Source: Aureimonas ureilytica DSM 18598 = NBRC 106430
GTDB lineage: Bacteria > Pseudomonadota > Alphaproteobacteria > Rhizobiales > Rhizobiaceae
Reading direction: 5' to 3'
NCBI RefSeq assembly: GCF_000382705.1
Contig: NZ_ARQE01000007.1
Location: 433 to 64,432, forward strand
Length of the DNA stretch: 64,000 nucleotides
Numbering within the stretch: position 1 is the stretch's first letter; each line of letters begins with the position of its first letter. Positions 18,293-27,699 of this stretch are shown piece after piece. The notes under the pieces were generated by a model. It worked only from the letters and a program-made list of their open reading frames with translations, searched no databases and was not told where the DNA came from. The position numbers and the translations under genes are program-made.

Positions 18293-19228
18293 ATGTCTCT
18301 TGCAAGCCTTGCACGCCGCGCCGCCGGCGGGTTCTTTCTCGCCGCGCTGCTGGCCGCCCCGGCTTGGGCGGTCGAGGGTTTCGACCTCTCGCCCGAGCAG
18401 GCGGGGCGCGTCCATGCCGAGCCCGTTCCTGCCGCGATCGCGGCCCTGCCCAAGGACGCGCGCTTCGTGAACCCCGGTCATTTAACCGTCGCGATCACGC
18501 CCGGCGGACCGCCGCTCGGCACCTATGCGACGGATGCGGCCACCGTCGTCGGCGCCGACCCCGACTATGCCTCGCTCGTTGCCGAGGCGCTCGGGCTCCA
18601 GCTCGATCTCGTGCCTGTCGCCTGGGCCGACTGGCCGCTGGGTCTGGCGTCGGGCAAATACGACGCCGTGATCTCGAATGTCGGCGTCACCGAACAGCGC
18701 AAGGAGAAGTTCGACTTCTCCACCTATCGCAAGGGGCTGCACGGCTTCTTCGTCAAGAAAGGCTCCGGCATCGGCCCGATCGCCGAGCCCAAGGACGCGG
18801 CGGGCCTTCGCATCATCGTGGGCGCCGGCACGAACCAGGAGCGCATTCTTCTCGAATGGAGCCGGCTCGACGTCGAGGCCGGGCTGAAGCCGATCGAGCT
18901 GCAATATTACGACGACGAGGCGGCCGGTCTCCTGGCGCTCCAGACGGGGCGCGCCGACGTGGTGGTCCGCCCCAACGCCCAGCTCGTGTTCATCGCCGCA
19001 CGGGACGGCAATATCGAGCGCGCGGGGACGCTCAGCGCCGGCTGGCCCCTGAAATCCGACGTCGCCATCGCGACCCGCAAGGGATCGGGACTGGCGCAAG
19101 CGCTGACGATCGCCACCAACGCCCTGATGGATCAGGGGCTCTTCCAAAAATCGCTTGAACGCTGGCAGCTCACCGAGGAAGCCCTGCCGCGCTCGCAGAC
19201 CAACCCGCCCGGACTGCCGAAATATTGA
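18293..19228 (+). CDS. Polar amino-acid ABC transporter substrate-binding protein, copy 2
   Basis: A 311-residue family 3 solute-binding protein with a signal peptide ending near AAPAWA. It aligns end to end with the preceding binding protein, at roughly half identical residues by eye. Shared segments are AEPVPAAIA.LPKD, WADWPLGL.SGKYDAVISNV.VTE, RKEKFDFSTYRK and GTNQE. The ligand-pocket region around KKGSGIGPIAEP and the DEAAGLLALQTGRADVV block differs, so the two copies may have different ligands or affinities. It closes the transporter part of the operon; the luciferase-like gene starts 80 bases downstream. Confidence 0.88.
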   Translation: MSLASLARRAAGGFFLAALLAAPAWAVEGFDLSPEQAGRVHAEPVPAAIAALPKDARFVNPGHLTVAITPGGPPLGTYATDAATVVGADPDYASLVAEALGLQLDLVPVAWADWPLGLASGKYDAVISNVGVTEQRKEKFDFSTYRKGLHGFFVKKGSGIGPIAEPKDAAGLRIIVGAGTNQERILLEWSRLDVEAGLKPIELQYYDDEAAGLLALQTGRADVVVRPNAQLVFIAARDGNIERAGTLSAGWPLKSDVAIATRKGSGLAQALTIATNALMDQGLFQKSLERWQLTEEALPRSQTNPPGLPKY

Positions 19229-19308
19229 CCTGGGCGCGCAGGCACGCCCCGCGCGCTTCGCCCCCACTTTTCGATCGACCCGATGCTCCCGCTTGCGAGG
19301 CCCCTTGC

Positions 19309-20295
19309 ATGACCTATCGTCTCAGCCTTCTCGACAAGAGCCCCGTCGCCACCTCTCCGGCCGAAGCATTGGCGACGAGCCTTGCCTATGCAAGCCTTGC
19401 CGACCGGCTCAGCTATCACCGCTTCTGGGTCGCCGAGCATCATGGCACGGATGCCCTGGCGAGCGCCGCGCCGGAGATTCTCGCCACGCATCTTCTGGCC
19501 CGCACGAAGCGCATTCGCGTCGGCACGGGCGGCGTTCTGCTCCAGCATTACAGCCCCTACAAGGTGGCCGAGCTCTTCGGCGTCCTCTCGACGCTCGCGC
19601 CCGGCCGGGTGGATCTGGGCATCGGCAAGGCGCCGGGCGGGTTGCCGTTCGGCACGCGCGCGCTGCAAAGCGAGCTCGCCGCGCCGCGCCGGCCCTTCGA
19701 GGCCAAGCTGCGCGATCTCGACCTGTTCCTGCGCGGCCCCGCGCCGGAGGGGCACCCCCTGGCCGGCGCCGAGGCGCTGCCGCGCGCCGCCGTTGCGCCC
19801 GAGCGCTTTCTTCTGGGTGCGAGCGAAGCGAGCGCCGCGCTGGCGGCGGAACTCGGCTGGGGCTTCGTCCATGCCGGCCATCACGACGGCGACGCGCCGG
19901 CGACCGAGCGCAGCCTCGCGCGTGCCCGGCAGGGCGGCCCGGAGCCGATCCTCGCCGTTGCGGCCTTTGCCGCACCGACGCGCGAGGAGGCGCGCGCCGC
20001 CGCAGCCCAGCGCATCTTCAAGCTGCATCTCTCCGACGGTCACGCCGTCAATCTCGGCAGTCTCGACGCCGTCGAGGCCTATGCGCGTCAGTATGGCGCC
20101 AAGCCCGTCAAGGTCGAGGAACGTCGTCCCCATGTCCTCGCCGGCACGCCGGACGACGTTCATGCCGAGCTCGCCGATCTCGCGCGCCGTCATGGCATCC
20201 GTGAATTCATTCTGGACTGCCCGGTGGCCGACCCCGTTCAGCGGCTGCGCTCGATCGAGCTGATCGCGGCGGCATCCCTGCGCGCAGCGGCGTGA
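19309..20295 (+). CDS. cmoO: Luciferase-like flavin monooxygenase, MsnO8/CmoO type
   Basis: A 328-residue LLM-class flavin-dependent oxidoreductase. ATG 19309 begins MTYRLSLLDKSPV, the typical N terminus of the MsnO8/YtmO group. Further landmarks are YHRFWVAEHHGTDALASAAPEI, RIRVGTGGVLLQHYSPYKVAELFG and LAPGRVDLGIGKAPGG. In Bacillus the YtmO/CmoO protein belongs to the same operon as CmoJ and the TcyJKLMN importer. A reduced-flavin cofactor and an S-substituted or sulfoxide-type substrate are inferred from that synteny and not from the sequence. It sits between the binding-protein genes and the second acetyltransferase gene on the same strand. Confidence 0.85.
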   Translation: MTYRLSLLDKSPVATSPAEALATSLAYASLADRLSYHRFWVAEHHGTDALASAAPEILATHLLARTKRIRVGTGGVLLQHYSPYKVAELFGVLSTLAPGRVDLGIGKAPGGLPFGTRALQSELAAPRRPFEAKLRDLDLFLRGPAPEGHPLAGAEALPRAAVAPERFLLGASEASAALAAELGWGFVHAGHHDGDAPATERSLARARQGGPEPILAVAAFAAPTREEARAAAAQRIFKLHLSDGHAVNLGSLDAVEAYARQYGAKPVKVEERRPHVLAGTPDDVHAELADLARRHGIREFILDCPVADPVQRLRSIELIAAASLRAAA

Positions 20296-20305
20296 GACGA
20301 GCGCC

Positions 20306-20935
20306 ATGAGCGATCGCCTTCTGGCTTCCAGCCCGCTCGCCCCGGAGGCGCGGCCCGTTCTCGACGGGCTCGTGGCCGAGTCTATCCTTCGCTATGGTTC
20401 GCAGGGGCGCGCCGATCCGAGGGCGGAGGTCGATCGTTACCCGCCGGAGGCCTTCGCGCCGCCCCTTGGCGCATTTCTCCTGCTGCGGCACGGCGAATGG
20501 ACGATCGGCGGCGGCGCGTTCATGAGCCATGATGACGAAACCGTGGAGCTGAAGCGCATCTGGACCCATCCCGACCTGCGCCGGCAGGGTCTGGCGCGGC
20601 GCATCGTTCTGGCGCTGGAAGCGGAGGCGGGCGCGCTCGGCTACACCCGCGCCTTCCTGACGACGGGGTTCCGCCAGCCGGAAGCCGTCTCGCTCTATCT
20701 CTCGCTCGGCTATCGCCCGCTCTTCGATCAGGCGGTGGACCCCGCCCTTTACCGGGTTCTACCCTTCGAGAAGCGGATCGGCGCGCGCGCGGGCGAGCCC
20801 GGCCGCTCCAGCCCGCGCCAGCCCAGCGCCACGCCGGACGCGGCCGTGATCGAAGCCTCCCGCATCAAAGCCGAGCAGGAGCGGGTCATTCTCGCGCGCC
20901 TCGCCCGCTTCCCCCTTCCGCTGGCCGCCGAATAA
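20306..20935 (+). CDS. GNAT-family N-acetyltransferase (second paralogue)
   Basis: A 209-residue GNAT protein paralogous to the one at 14885-15439. It shares ELKRIWTHPDLRRQGLARRIV (acetyl-CoA loop RRQGLA), FLTTGFRQPEAVSLYLSLGYRPLFD and a closing LPFEK. It adds a ~45-residue polar C-terminal tail rich in Arg, Ala and Glu that the first copy lacks. Two acetyltransferases in one cluster parallel the two Sna enzymes described in Bacillus for S-alkylcysteine handling and may acetylate different S-substituted substrates. It follows the luciferase-like gene by ten bases and precedes the third luciferase-like gene by seventeen. Confidence 0.85.
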   Translation: MSDRLLASSPLAPEARPVLDGLVAESILRYGSQGRADPRAEVDRYPPEAFAPPLGAFLLLRHGEWTIGGGAFMSHDDETVELKRIWTHPDLRRQGLARRIVLALEAEAGALGYTRAFLTTGFRQPEAVSLYLSLGYRPLFDQAVDPALYRVLPFEKRIGARAGEPGRSSPRQPSATPDAAVIEASRIKAEQERVILARLARFPLPLAAE

Positions 20936-20952
20936 TCTCGGAACGCCCCTTC

Positions 20953-21963
20953 ATGCCCCTGTCCCATATCGAGCATGTCGCCTTTCTCGTCCCCGGCAAT
21001 TACGAGGACGAGGACCCGCGGCGCGGCCTGGACGACACGCTCGGCCTTTTCGCGCTTGGCGAGACCTTGGGTTACGCCAGCGCCTGGGTGCGCCAGCGCC
21101 ATCTGGAGCGCGGCGTCTCCTCCGCCGCCACGTTTCTGGCCGCCGCCACGCAACGCACGACGCGCATTGGCCTCGGGACGGCCGTCATTCAGCTCGGCTA
21201 CGAGAACCCGTTTCGTCTGGCCGAAGACCTGTCGACCGTCGATGTCCTGTCGGGCGGGCGGCTCCAGGTCGGCGTGTCCGTCGGCCCGCCCCCCTTCGCG
21301 TCCCTGATCTCGGGTTATGTCGATCCGGCGGAGGGCGCGGATTACGGCCACGGGCGGGCCGAGCGGCTGGCCCGCGCCCTCTCCGGCGAACCCCTGTCTC
21401 GGGAGCCTCTCAGCGGCAACGCGGCCGGCGCGCAACTGCCGCGCCTTCGACCGCACGCCCCGGGCCTGACCGAGCGCCTCTGGTATGGCGGCGGCTCGCA
21501 GGCCTCCGCCGCCTGGGCGGGGGCTGCGGGCTTCCATCTTCTGACCGGCAACATCGTCAGCGGCGAGGGCACGGATGATTTCGCCATCGCGCAGATGGCC
21601 CTGGTCGACCGCTTCCGCCGCGAATGGTCACGGGGACGCCTGCCTCGGGTCGCGCTCGGACGGGTCATCCTGCCGACCGACGGCGCCTCGCCCGCGACGC
21701 GTCGGCGTTTCCAAGCCTTCGCCGCCTCGCGCCAAGAGCGCACGCTGACGCCCCAGGGAAGTCGCCGCACGTTGTTCCGCCCCGACATCGTCGGCTCCTG
21801 CGAGGCCATCCTGGACGAACTCGCGCGCGACCCCGTTCTGCCCTTCGTCTCGGAACTGCGTCTCGAACTCCCCTACGAGTTCGATGTCGAGGACTATGCC
21901 CAGATCCTTGCGGATTTCGCTGGGCTGTTCACCCCAGACAAGATCCGGTCGCGACCGGCCTGA
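20953..21963 (+). CDS. Third luciferase-like flavin-dependent oxidoreductase
   Basis: A 336-residue LLM-class protein, distinct from the two others in the cluster. Landmarks are GETLGYASAWVRQRHLERGVSSAATFLAAATQRTTRIGLGTAV, NPFRLAEDLSTVDVLSGGRLQVGVSVG and a C-terminal YAQILADFAGLF segment. The DVLSGGRLQ.GV motif is the flavin/phosphate region of the fold. It is the last gene of the rightward operon. No counterpart is obvious in the Bacillus cluster, so it may handle a substrate class particular to this lineage. Specific reaction unknown. Confidence 0.82.
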   Translation: MPLSHIEHVAFLVPGNYEDEDPRRGLDDTLGLFALGETLGYASAWVRQRHLERGVSSAATFLAAATQRTTRIGLGTAVIQLGYENPFRLAEDLSTVDVLSGGRLQVGVSVGPPPFASLISGYVDPAEGADYGHGRAERLARALSGEPLSREPLSGNAAGAQLPRLRPHAPGLTERLWYGGGSQASAAWAGAAGFHLLTGNIVSGEGTDDFAIAQMALVDRFRREWSRGRLPRVALGRVILPTDGASPATRRRFQAFAASRQERTLTPQGSRRTLFRPDIVGSCEAILDELARDPVLPFVSELRLELPYEFDVEDYAQILADFAGLFTPDKIRSRPA

Positions 21964-22233
21964 TCGACCAGGCGTGGCCTGTTGCCGATGGCTTCCGTCT
22001 GAATCGTCTCGCCTTGCGACCCGACCCTTTGCTGTGGTCGGACGGGAGACGGTTGGTCCCGACCCGTGAAACGGGTTCGGACTGCGCGAGACTTTTCGGG
22101 CACGATTTCTCGATGATGGGAGGGGGCCGATGCCGATGCCGACGGCTGCGACCTGTGTCGTGACGGCTCTCCCCGGTGAAGGCGATCAGGATGGGGCTGA
22201 CCGCGCCGCGCCGTCAGGACGCGGACCATCCCA

Positions 22234-23754
22234 TCAGCGATCAGGGTCCGCGAACTTCGCTTCGAGATAGCGCAAGTATGGCCCGGGCGTCAGCGCCTCG
22301 CCCGTCGCCTCGCGCAGGATCTCGTCGCGAGACCGCGAGCGGCCATGCCGGCAGACGGCATTCGTCAGATGGTCGCGCAGCCGGCCATAGTCACCCTCCG
22401 TCAAACCCTCGTCGAGACCGGGGTCCTTCGCGCGCAGGGCTTCCATGAGCTGGGCGGCCATGACGTTGCCGATCGTGTAGGTGGGGAAGGAGCCGAAATA
22501 GCCCGAAGACCAGTGGACGTCCTGCAGGCAGCCGCGCCGGTCGTCCGGCACTTCCAAGCCGAGGTCGCGGCGGACCGCCTCGTTCCAGGCTCCGGGCAGA
22601 TCGCACGGCAGCAGCGAGCCATCCATCAGGGCAGCCTCGATCTCGGCGCGCAGCATGACATGAAGATCATAGGTGAGCTCGTCCGCCTCGACGCGAATGA
22701 AGCCCGGTTCGACATAATTGACGGCGCGGGTGAAGCGCTCGGGCGACACGTCATCGACAAGACCCGGGAAATGCGACTTCAGGCGTGGAAGATTGCGCTG
22801 CCAGAAGGGAAGAGAGCGGCCGACATGGTTCTCCCACAGTCGCGATTGCGATTCGTGCGCGCCAAAGCTCGTGCCACCGACCGCGTAGAGGAGGATCAGG
22901 TCGGTCGCAAAGACCGTGCGGGTCAGATTCGGCGAGACGTTCTGCTCGTAGAGCCCGTGGCCCGCCTCGTGCATCGTTCCGAAGAGAGCGCCAGGCAGGA
23001 ATTCTTCGCGGTAGCGCGTCGTGATGCGCACGTCGCTTCGCGTCAGCGAAATCTCGAAAGGGTGCACGGCCGTGTCGATCCGGCCGCGCCCGAAGTCGTA
23101 GCCGGTCAGCTCGGCGAATTCGCGGCATAGCGCGCGCTGCGCCTCGACGGGAAAGCGCCGGTCGAACAGGTCGTCGCGCGCCCGCCCCCGCGCCGCGTCC
23201 AGGATCGGAAGGATGCCGGCGCGCAGGGTGGAGAAGAATGCCTTGATCGAGCCGGCGGTTTCTCCGGGCTCGTAGAGCGCGACCATGGCGCTATAGGGGT
23301 GGCCGTCATGGCCGATCGCCTCCGCGCTCTCGCGGGCGAGCGCGACGCTTTCGGTGAGATAGGGAAGAAACAACGCGAAATCATTGGTCTCGCGCGCCTT
23401 CGCCCAGGCCGCCCCGGCCACGGGGCCAAGTTCGGCCTGGCGTCGCAGCATGGCGCCGTCGACGCGTTCATGGTGAGCGATGGCGGCCTGGACGGTGAGC
23501 GCCGCGCGGCGGCTCAGGTCGTCGTCAGCCCACCCCTCCGTTTCGATGAGGAGGCCGTCGACCGCCCGCCGGGTCGCGGTCGACATGAGGCGATCGCGCG
23601 CGAGTCCCTTCAGCGTCGCGATCTGCTGCCCGCGCGTCTGGGCGCCGCCCGTCGGCATCATCGTGCGGTTGTCCCACTGAAGCAGGGCGACGGCACACAG
23701 GATGTCGTTGATTGCACCGATCTCTTCGGCCAGGACCTCGCTCGCGCGGCTCAT
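22234..23754 (-). CDS. M32 metallocarboxypeptidase
   Basis: A 506-residue Taq-type carboxypeptidase (M32), a cytoplasmic zinc enzyme removing C-terminal residues from peptides. The zinc motif HEAGH is present (TMHEAGHGLYEQ, ~residue 262). The other M32 blocks follow: GAHESQSRLWENHVGRS, which includes the third-ligand Glu, then ADELTYDLHVMLR and SSGYFGSFPTYTIGN. Length matches the family. Its start overlaps the stop of the upstream ABC ATPase gene by ATGA, so it is the last gene of the peptide-importer operon and probably trims imported oligopeptides. Confidence 0.92.
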   Translation of the reverse strand: MSRASEVLAEEIGAINDILCAVALLQWDNRTMMPTGGAQTRGQQIATLKGLARDRLMSTATRRAVDGLLIETEGWADDDLSRRAALTVQAAIAHHERVDGAMLRRQAELGPVAGAAWAKARETNDFALFLPYLTESVALARESAEAIGHDGHPYSAMVALYEPGETAGSIKAFFSTLRAGILPILDAARGRARDDLFDRRFPVEAQRALCREFAELTGYDFGRGRIDTAVHPFEISLTRSDVRITTRYREEFLPGALFGTMHEAGHGLYEQNVSPNLTRTVFATDLILLYAVGGTSFGAHESQSRLWENHVGRSLPFWQRNLPRLKSHFPGLVDDVSPERFTRAVNYVEPGFIRVEADELTYDLHVMLRAEIEAALMDGSLLPCDLPGAWNEAVRRDLGLEVPDDRRGCLQDVHWSSGYFGSFPTYTIGNVMAAQLMEALRAKDPGLDEGLTEGDYGRLRDHLTNAVCRHGRSRSRDEILREATGEALTPGPYLRYLEAKFADPDR

Positions 23755-24763
23755 GCTGCTCCTCCCGTTCCACCGTCATGCAGGTGACAGGCGGCGCGAT
23801 GACCCCGCGCCGCCTCCTTCAGCTTGGGCACTTCGACGCGGCAGCGCGGGCCGGCGTGCGGGCAGCGCGGATGGAACGTGCAGCCGGGCGGAGGGGCGAT
23901 CGGCGAGGGAATCTCGCCCCGGATCGGCCGGAAGCGTGCACGGCCCGCACCGATGCGCGGCACGCTCTCGAAGAGCGCCTGGGTGTAGGGGTGCAGAGGC
24001 TCGGAATAGATCGCCTTCACCGAAGCCAGTTCCACGATGCGGCCGAGATACATGATCGCGACCCGGTCGCTGACATGGCGCACCACGCCGAGATCGTGGC
24101 TGACGAAGAGCGCGGTGAGGCCGAGCGAGGCGCGCAGGTCCTGGAACAGATTCAGCACCTGCGCCTGGATCGACACGTCGAGCGAGGCGACCGGCTCATC
24201 CAGAACCAGGAGGTCGGGGCGCATGGCCAGCGCCCGGGCGATCGCCACGCGCTGGCGCTGGCCGCCCGAGAACTGATGCGGCAGCCGGTCGGCATAGTCG
24301 GCATCGAGGCCGACCTGCGACAGGAGTTCTCGCACATAGGTCCTGGCGTCGCGCGACGGCACGATCCCGTGGAGCTTCGGCCCTTCCCCGATCGTGTCGC
24401 CAACGGAGCGGCGCGGGTTGAGGGAGGCGAAAGGGTCCTGGTGGATCATCTGGACACGCGTCGTGACCTTCGAGATCTGGCCGCGATGTTCGATCGCGAC
24501 GGGCCCGCCCTCGAAGGCGAGCTGCCCTTCGCTCGGCACGGTGATGCCCGACACCATGCGCCCGAGCGTGGACTTGCCGCATCCGGACTCGCCGACGATG
24601 CCGACCACCTCGCCCCGGCTGACGGACAGATCGACCTCGTTGACGGCGCGCACGACCACGGGCTTCGCCCCACCTCGGAACGCCCCGGCGAGGCGCTCGC
24701 CAAGACCGGGGTGACGGGTGAAGCGTTTGGACACGCCCGACAGTTCGAGAAGCGTATCCGCCC

Positions 24764-24767
<4 letters not shown>
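23751..24767 (-). CDS. dppF: Oligopeptide/dipeptide ABC transporter ATPase (DppF/OppF type)
   Basis: A 338-residue ATPase. Walker A is GESGCGKST, the Q-loop is at IHQDPFASLNPR, the signature is FSGGQRQR, and Walker B is LLVLDEPVASLDVS. The C-terminal oligopeptide-ATPase extension contains PPPGCTFHPRCPHA, with cysteines typical of the 4Fe-4S or metal-binding tail in this subfamily. I start it at ATG 24767, which overlaps the previous gene's TGA (ATGA); the frame is open for 25 more codons upstream but without similarity. It energises import together with the partner ATPase. Confidence 0.92.
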
Positions 24768-25746
<979 letters not shown>

Positions 25747-25750
<4 letters not shown>

Positions 25751-26655
25751 CGGCGGCGCCTCGGATCGAGGAGATGGCGCACCCGGTCGCCCACGAGGTT
25801 GATCGCGATCACCGCGATCATCAGGGCGACGCCGGGATAGATCGACAGCCAGTGGCGGTCGGAATGGATGTACTTGAAGCCATTGGAAATGAGCGAGCCA
25901 AGCGAGGGTTCGGTGAGGGGGAGGCCGACGCCCAGGAAGGAGAGCGTCGCCTCCAGCGCGATGGCGCTCGCCACCTGCACGCTCGCCACGACGATCAGCG
26001 GCGGCAGGACGTTGGGCAGGAGGTGGCGGAACAGAACGCGGCTCGTGGGAAGCGGCGTCGATCGCGCCGCCTCGATATAGTCCTTGCGCCGCTCGGCGGA
26101 TGCCGCGCCGTGCGTGGTGCGGGCGAAATAGGCGTATTGCGCGATCACCAGCGCGACGATGATCTGCGCGAGGCCCTGCCCGAGCACGGCCACCAGCACG
26201 AGCGCGAGCAGGATCGCGGGCATGGAGAGCTGCAGGTCGACGATGCGCATGAGCAGCGCCTCCAAGCGGCCGCCGAAATAGGCGGCGCTGAGGCCGACCA
26301 CGACGCCGGCGGCGAGCGCCAGAAGGTTGGCGGTGAGGCCAATCACGAAGCTCGTGCGCAACCCGTAGAGGATGGCGGACAGCATGTCGCGGCCGACATT
26401 GTCCGTGCCGAGCCAGTGCACGTATTCGCCCGATCCGACCTCGCCCGGCGGCAGGAAGGCGTCCGCCCAGTCCAGCGCCGCCATGTCGTAGGGGTCCTGA
26501 GGCGTCAGCCAGGGCGCGCCGAAGGCGGCGACCAGCAGCAGTGCGATCACGACGAGGGCCAGCACCGCCACCGGCGAGCGGCGGTAGTCGCTCCAGATCT
26601 GGCGAAGGCGCAGGGTGCGGGTCTCGGCGGGCGGGGCGATGGCGGCGACGCTCAT
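25747..26655 (-). CDS. dppC: Oligopeptide/dipeptide ABC transporter permease (DppC type)
   Basis: A 302-residue inner-membrane permease. An N-terminal extension of about 20 residues precedes the first helix (SPVAVLALVVIALLLVAAFGAPWL). A periplasmic segment with LGTDNVGRDMLSAILYGLRTSF marks DppC/OppC proteins. The EAA loop YIEAARSTPLPTSRVLFRHLLPNVLPP contacts the ATPases. It pairs with the DppB-type permease encoded just upstream with a four-base overlap. Confidence 0.92.
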
Positions 26656-27632
26656 TCGCTCGCTCCCCCGCCCAGCCGCACGCGCGGGTCGAGCCGTGCG
26701 TAGACGAGGTCGACCGTGAAGTTGATCAGCACGAAGAGGATCACGACGAGCACGAGGTAGGCGACCATGACGGGGCGGTCGAGTTGGAGGATGGAATCGA
26801 TGATCAGCTTGCCCACGCCCGGCCAGTTGAAAACGCTCTCCGTGACCACCGCGAAGGCGAGCGTCGAGCCAAGCTCGAGGCCGAACACGGTGACCAGCGG
26901 GATCGAGATGTTCTTGAGGACGTGCGAGCGCACGATGCGCCCTTCCGAGAGGCCCTGCGCGCGGGCAAAACGCACGTACTCGGCGCCCATCGCCTCCACC
27001 ATGCCGGCGCGCGTCAGGCGGATCATCAGGCCCATGTTGAAGAGCGACAGGTTGATCGCCGGGAGGATCACGTGGCTCCAGCCATCCGCGGTGGCGAGCG
27101 AGGTGGGGATGCCGAAGAGCGAGCCGACCGCGCCGCGCCCGCCGGACGGCAGGACGCCGAGTTCGACCGCGAAGGTCATGATGAGGATCATGCCGATCCA
27201 GAAGGTCGGCACGGAGAAGCCGAGCACCGAGAAGGCCATGATCGCCTTGGCGGGCACCGATTCCGGCCGGTAGCCGGCATAGAGGCCGAGCGGCACGCCG
27301 ACGCCGGTCGCGATCGCGACCGAGACGAGGACGAGTTCCAGCGTCGCCGGCAGGCGCGAGAAGATGAGATCCACCACCGGCACGTTGTAGATCAGGCTGC
27401 GGCCGAGATCGCCGGTGGCAACGCCGGCGAGGAAGTTCGCATACTGGCGCCAGAGCGGCAGGTCGAGACCGTATTGCGCGATCAGCGCCGCGCGCGTCGC
27501 CTGATCGGCGCCCGGGTCGATCAGGACGTCGATCGGGTTGCCGATGGCGTAGACGCCCACGAACACGATGATCGACATGGCGAAGACGACGATAACGGCC
27601 TGGAAAAGGCGCTGGAGGACGAAGCCGGCCAT
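26652..27632 (-). CDS. dppB: Oligopeptide/dipeptide ABC transporter permease (DppB type)
   Basis: A 326-residue permease. I start it at ATG 27632 (MAGFVLQRLFQAVIVVF), where AAAGG lies about ten bases upstream, not at 27668. The N-terminal helix plus FVGVYAIGNPIDVLIDPGAD and the EAA loop EYVRFARAQGLSEGRIVRSHVLKNISIP are family landmarks. It is separated from the binding-protein gene by 67 bases that contain a strong hairpin, which probably sets a lower expression level for the membrane genes. Confidence 0.92.
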   Translation of the reverse strand: MAGFVLQRLFQAVIVVFAMSIIVFVGVYAIGNPIDVLIDPGADQATRAALIAQYGLDLPLWRQYANFLAGVATGDLGRSLIYNVPVVDLIFSRLPATLELVLVSVAIATGVGVPLGLYAGYRPESVPAKAIMAFSVLGFSVPTFWIGMILIMTFAVELGVLPSGGRGAVGSLFGIPTSLATADGWSHVILPAINLSLFNMGLMIRLTRAGMVEAMGAEYVRFARAQGLSEGRIVRSHVLKNISIPLVTVFGLELGSTLAFAVVTESVFNWPGVGKLIIDSILQLDRPVMVAYLVLVVILFVLINFTVDLVYARLDPRVRLGGGASE

Positions 27633-27660
27633 CGCGGACCTTTTGTCGAGGGGAATGAAA

Positions 27661-27689
27661 CCCGGCACTGCGCGTCGCGCAGCGCCGGG
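27661..27689 (-). other. Strong intercistronic hairpin between binding-protein and permease genes
   Basis: CCCGGC-A-CTGCGC, loop GTC, GCGCAG-C-GCCGGG: two perfect 6-bp blocks separated by one A/C mismatch. It begins ten bases after the binding-protein stop codon (minus-strand reading). On that strand only three T residues follow (TTTC), so partial termination or 3'-end protection of the binding-protein message is more likely than complete stop. Confidence 0.7.
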
Positions 27690-27699
27690 AATGCGGATC

